The notes below the pieces were generated by a model. The model was not told the DNA's origin. It was given only the letters and a program-made list of their open reading frames with translations, and did not search any database. Source: CAYVFC01 sp964450715 (lineage in GTDB: Bacteria; Myxococcota_A; Polyangia; Polyangiales; JAFGIB01). From it: a stretch of 64,000 bases of DNA. Each line of letters begins with the position of its first letter. Within the stretch, counting starts at the first letter, position 1. This document shows positions 61,244 to 64,000 of the stretch, one piece after another. Both the position numbers and the translations under genes were made by a program. The stretch is from NCBI GenBank assembly GCA_964450715.1, contig CAYVFC010000003.1, positions 62,001 to 126,000 of the forward strand. The letters run 5' to 3'.

Positions 61244-62965
61244 GTGATGCGAAATCCAGTTATACGGATCGTTTTCGCTCTATGTTTGGCGGCGAACGCT
61301 TGCAGGGACTCTTACGCGGAAAGAGCGGACGATGCCGGGACTTCGAACGAGCTCGTTTCCGACGGCGGCCTGGACTGTGACTCGTGCGACGACGGCGGTA
61401 ACGCCGGCAGGAGGCTGAACGAGGGCGAAAGCTGTTCGGACGATCTAGAGTGCCTGTCGCGCCACTGCCTGGACGGCACCTGCGGCGTCCTGGAAATCGG
61501 CAGCGACTGTTCATACCCGGCCGAATGCGAGTCGGGCTTCTGCGTGGACGGCGCATGTTGCGACAGCGCCTGCGACGGTTACTGTCAGACTTGCGACGGT
61601 GAATTCACGGACAACCTAGCGGGGGAGTGCGGCCCTATATACGAGGGCACGGACCCGTACGGCGAGTGCTCCCGGCGGAGTTCCGCGTCGTGTCTGACCG
61701 GGTACTGCGACGGAGACGGCGACTGCGAGAAGCTCGCCGCTGGCAGCTCCTGCGATGACGGCGTGTTCTGTAACGGTCCGGACGCCTGCGACGCCTACGG
61801 GCGCTGTTACCTTCATTCGGGCGATCCTTGCGCTGCCGGGCAAGTATGCAACGAGTGCAGCGAGTGGGAGAAAACCTGTCTGGCCTCGGGTTTGCTTCAA
61901 TGCGACGACGACGGCGATCTCATGACCGTACAGTGGTGCGATACCGCCGGTTCGTGCGTCGGCAGCGGCGAGAGCTACTGCGACGCCTACCCCTGCTGGC
62001 CGGTTTCGCCGACCGGTCAAACCCTCTGTTACAACAATTCCGGCCACATGGGCGCCTGTCCCGCCTTTCCCTGTGAAGAGGGCGGAGGCCCGGACTACTG
62101 CGGGCAGGACGCGCAGTACCCTGACTCGGATCGAGCCCGATCCTTTATCGAGTCCACGGTCGACGGCGATGTCGTGGTCACCGATCCATCGACCGGGCTG
62201 GTTTGGCAGAAGACCATACCGGAGTCGCCGCCTGAAACGCGCCAAGCCGCCATCGCCTACTGCGAGGCGTTGACCTGCGCCGGTCGCAGCGACTGGCGCC
62301 TGCCCGATCTCTTCGAGCTGTCCACCCTCGTCGACTTCGGCACTTTTGATCCCGCCTCGCGCTTTCCCGATATGCCGAGCTCGACCTTCTGGTCGTCGTC
62401 GTACGTCGAGTATTTGTCCTATTCGGGTACCTCGAATCCGATCGACCAGCCGCCCATCGAGGTACGGCATAATGGGGCGGTCGACTTTTTACACGGTAAC
62501 CGAGTCGGGTACGGGGACGAATACGCCGTTCGTTGCGTACGAGCCGGCCTCTCTTTCGAAAGTAATGCCGAACGCTTTCAGCTGCTGGGAGAGAACGAAG
62601 AGCGTTTCGTGCTGGATCGTGCCGTCGGTCTGTTCTGGGAACGTAGTTACGGGCGCGCTACGTTGCGGAGCTGGAAAGACGCCCTGGCGTACTGTGAAGG
62701 TTTTAGCCGCGGCGGCTTCGACGACTGGCGCCTGCCCGACGTCAACGAGCTTATCTCCTGCACAGCCGTGGTAGCCTCTTCCGGAGAGCAGAACCCGCTG
62801 CCCGCGTGCCACCTGGCGTCCTGGTCGTCTACATCCGCCGCCGGCGACGCGGATAAAGCGTGGAGCGTTGTTCTGATCGGCGAATACCAAGACGTCATGC
62901 TCGGCTTCCATTCCATCGCGAAAACGGAGGAGCGTTTGGCCGTTTGTGTGCGAGACGCGCTTTGA
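61244..62965 (+). CDS. Cys-rich lipoprotein with two DUF1566 (Lcl-like) domains
   Basis: 573 residues (GTG at 61244, or ATG at 61247). Signal ending LAANACRD (lipobox-like). Residues about 45-290 contain some 40 Cys in short CxxxxC units such as CSDDLECLSRHCLDGTC and CESGFCVDGACCDSACDG, typical of myxobacterial surface proteins. Two DUF1566 domains follow: TDPSTGLVWQKTIPE with GRSDWRLPDLFELSTLVDF, and LDRAVGLFWERSYGRA with DDWRLPDVNELISC. The DUF1566 fold is C-type-lectin-like and may bind glycans. It lies downstream of the glycan genes after about 220 bases in which nothing else was recognised. Confidence 0.85.
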   Translation: MMRNPVIRIVFALCLAANACRDSYAERADDAGTSNELVSDGGLDCDSCDDGGNAGRRLNEGESCSDDLECLSRHCLDGTCGVLEIGSDCSYPAECESGFCVDGACCDSACDGYCQTCDGEFTDNLAGECGPIYEGTDPYGECSRRSSASCLTGYCDGDGDCEKLAAGSSCDDGVFCNGPDACDAYGRCYLHSGDPCAAGQVCNECSEWEKTCLASGLLQCDDDGDLMTVQWCDTAGSCVGSGESYCDAYPCWPVSPTGQTLCYNNSGHMGACPAFPCEEGGGPDYCGQDAQYPDSDRARSFIESTVDGDVVVTDPSTGLVWQKTIPESPPETRQAAIAYCEALTCAGRSDWRLPDLFELSTLVDFGTFDPASRFPDMPSSTFWSSSYVEYLSYSGTSNPIDQPPIEVRHNGAVDFLHGNRVGYGDEYAVRCVRAGLSFESNAERFQLLGENEERFVLDRAVGLFWERSYGRATLRSWKDALAYCEGFSRGGFDDWRLPDVNELISCTAVVASSGEQNPLPACHLASWSSTSAAGDADKAWSVVLIGEYQDVMLGFHSIAKTEERLAVCVRDAL

Positions 62966-63043
62966 GTGGCAACGGACGGGGGTGGAGGTCGAGAAGGGGT
63001 AATAGGCGAAAGCAGAGAAATTCGGAATGGAGGGGAGGGGGGC

Positions 63044-64000
63044 TCAACCCCCGGCCGGCTCCAGCACGAAGGGGTAGGTGACGATGACGAAGCCGCTGTT
63101 CTCCGGGGCGGGGAAGATCCAGCGCTTGACCGCCCCGGCGATGCAGCCCCGCAGGGCGGCGCTCTTCAGGCTGTCGGAGGTGGCGACGGCCGACTGAACG
63201 GCCCCGGTGGGCGAGATCATGAAGCGCACGGCCACGCGCCCCCGCGCGTCGGGCCGGCGGGTCAGCTCCTGCTCGTAGCAGAAGCGCACCTCGTTGATGT
63301 GGCGGCGGATGGTGCGGCGGATGACCTCCTTGCTCAGGCTACCCTTCACGTCCGCCGTTGCCGGCCTTATTCTGGGCACCCGGGAGCCCGTACGGGTCAG
63401 GCGCTTGCCGGTGGCGATGCCGGGGACCTCGCCGTAGCCGCCTGCGCCCATGGTATCGATGGTACCGAGCCCGATGGTGCCGTGGCCGGTGCCGCCGCCG
63501 CCGCGGCCGGTGCCCCGCATGCCCAGGCCGCCGAGGCCGAAATTCTGGCCGATACCGTCGCCCATCAGGGCGCCCAGCGCGTCCATGGGGTCGCGCCCGA
63601 TGGCCGTGTCGCGGCCAAAGGGCGAGGTGGGCGAGTTCCAGGCGCCCCTCTGGGCCATGAGCGCGCCGATGATGCCGGTGCTGCTCGCCTCTTCCTTGGC
63701 CGCCTCCCGGGCCATGTGCGGGTCCGGGTGGTCCTCCGGACCCTTCACGCCGTATCGCTTCTTGGTCTTGGCCGCCTTGGGATCGCCCATTTTGCCCTCC
63801 TCGCCGGCGTGGCGCTTGCCCTCCCGCTCCTTCTTCGGCTCGTCGAGGAAGGGATTGGGCACCTCGATGTCGATATACTCGTCCGGGGCGTTCACGAAAC
63901 GGAAGAGCCGGGTGTGGCGGTTCATGGCATCCAGGTTGAGCGCCGCGCCCTTGGGGGGCATCAGGTGAAAGAGCAGCAGCATGAGAAAGGCCAGCAACGC
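63044..64000 (-). CDS. AgmX/PglI C-terminal domain protein (TonB-like), 5' end outside the window
   Basis: At least 318 residues; the frame is open at the right edge and the visible part begins in a transmembrane helix (FLMLLLFHLMPP), so the true N-terminus is missing. A periplasmic linker rich in Lys, Glu and then Gly (GMRGTGRGGGGTGHGTIGLG) leads to the C-terminal domain: VIRRTIRRHINEVRFCYEQE, then GRVAVRFMISPTGAVQSAVA, CIAGAVKRWIFPAPENSGFV. This is the AgmX/PglI-type tail of myxobacterial gliding and energy-transducer proteins. Neighbouring TolR/ExbB genes, if any, lie outside. Confidence 0.85.
   Translation of the reverse strand, partial: ALLAFLMLLLFHLMPPKGAALNLDAMNRHTRLFRFVNAPDEYIDIEVPNPFLDEPKKEREGKRHAGEEGKMGDPKAAKTKKRYGVKGPEDHPDPHMAREAAKEEASSTGIIGALMAQRGAWNSPTSPFGRDTAIGRDPMDALGALMGDGIGQNFGLGGLGMRGTGRGGGGTGHGTIGLGTIDTMGAGGYGEVPGIATGKRLTRTGSRVPRIRPATADVKGSLSKEVIRRTIRRHINEVRFCYEQELTRRPDARGRVAVRFMISPTGAVQSAVATSDSLKSAALRGCIAGAVKRWIFPAPENSGFVIVTYPFVLEPAGG

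Overview
The window is high-GC, densely coded DNA, most likely from an uncultivated member of the Myxococcota or a related deltaproteobacterial lineage. The signs are lipoproteins with long Gly/Ser- or Ala/Pro-rich tails behind the lipobox, a truncated AgmX/PglI-type protein, a choice-of-anchor Q beta-helix lipoprotein, a Ser/Thr kinase, a c-di-GMP-type chemosensory locus, and several intergenic palindromic repeat families. A run of exactly 100 N at 36772-36871 is a scaffold gap, so this is an assembly, probably a metagenomic bin. The taxonomic assignment is inference.

Layout. 1-9465 holds a thioesterase, a cutinase/PET-hydrolase-like lipoprotein, a beta-helix lipoprotein, a HEAT-repeat protein, a MaoC-type hydratase, metK and two envelope proteins. 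9490-25041 is mostly housekeeping: nadB, a lytic transglycosylase, a CoA-disulfide-reductase-like enzyme with a small Cys protein, a DUF169 protein with an STAS-like remnant beside it, a sulfatase-fold protein, rarA, a radical SAM protein, a RelA-type (p)ppGpp synthetase and cardiolipin synthase. 25097-31687 has an ATPase remnant, an exported TldD/TldE-like pair, a lipoprotein and a haloalkane-dehalogenase-like hydrolase.

31700-43214 is a signalling island: REC-REC-cyclase-PilZ, a RAYT-type transposase flanked by inverted copies of its repeat, REC-REC-GGDEF, hybrid CheA (Hpt-linker-kinase-CheW-CheW-REC), CheW, MCP, CheB and CheR. The order resembles Wsp-type systems that control c-di-GMP rather than flagella. 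43238-48081 is an hdrA-mvhD-mvhG-mvhA operon (group 3c NiFe hydrogenase with HdrA, without HdrBC), followed by a 25-bp perfect inverted repeat and a TusA-like gene. A kinase with a cyclic-nucleotide-binding domain follows on the other strand.

50308-56899 is the most distinctive part: an apparent RiPP (ribosomally made, modified peptide) locus in two convergent halves. The right half, read leftwards, encodes a Tat-signal PqqD-like protein, a PqqD-like protein, a radical SAM/SPASM enzyme, an HPr-kinase-like protein and a 106-residue precursor with seven Cys at nearly constant 11-residue spacing behind a YxxPxLxxxG leader motif. The left half, read rightwards, encodes a Cys-cluster protein, another PqqD-like protein and a second radical SAM/SPASM enzyme. 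56992-61019 is a GT2/methyltransferase/DUF2079 set, followed by a Cys-rich DUF1566 lipoprotein and the truncated AgmX-like gene at the right edge. No tRNA, rRNA or CRISPR array was recognised.
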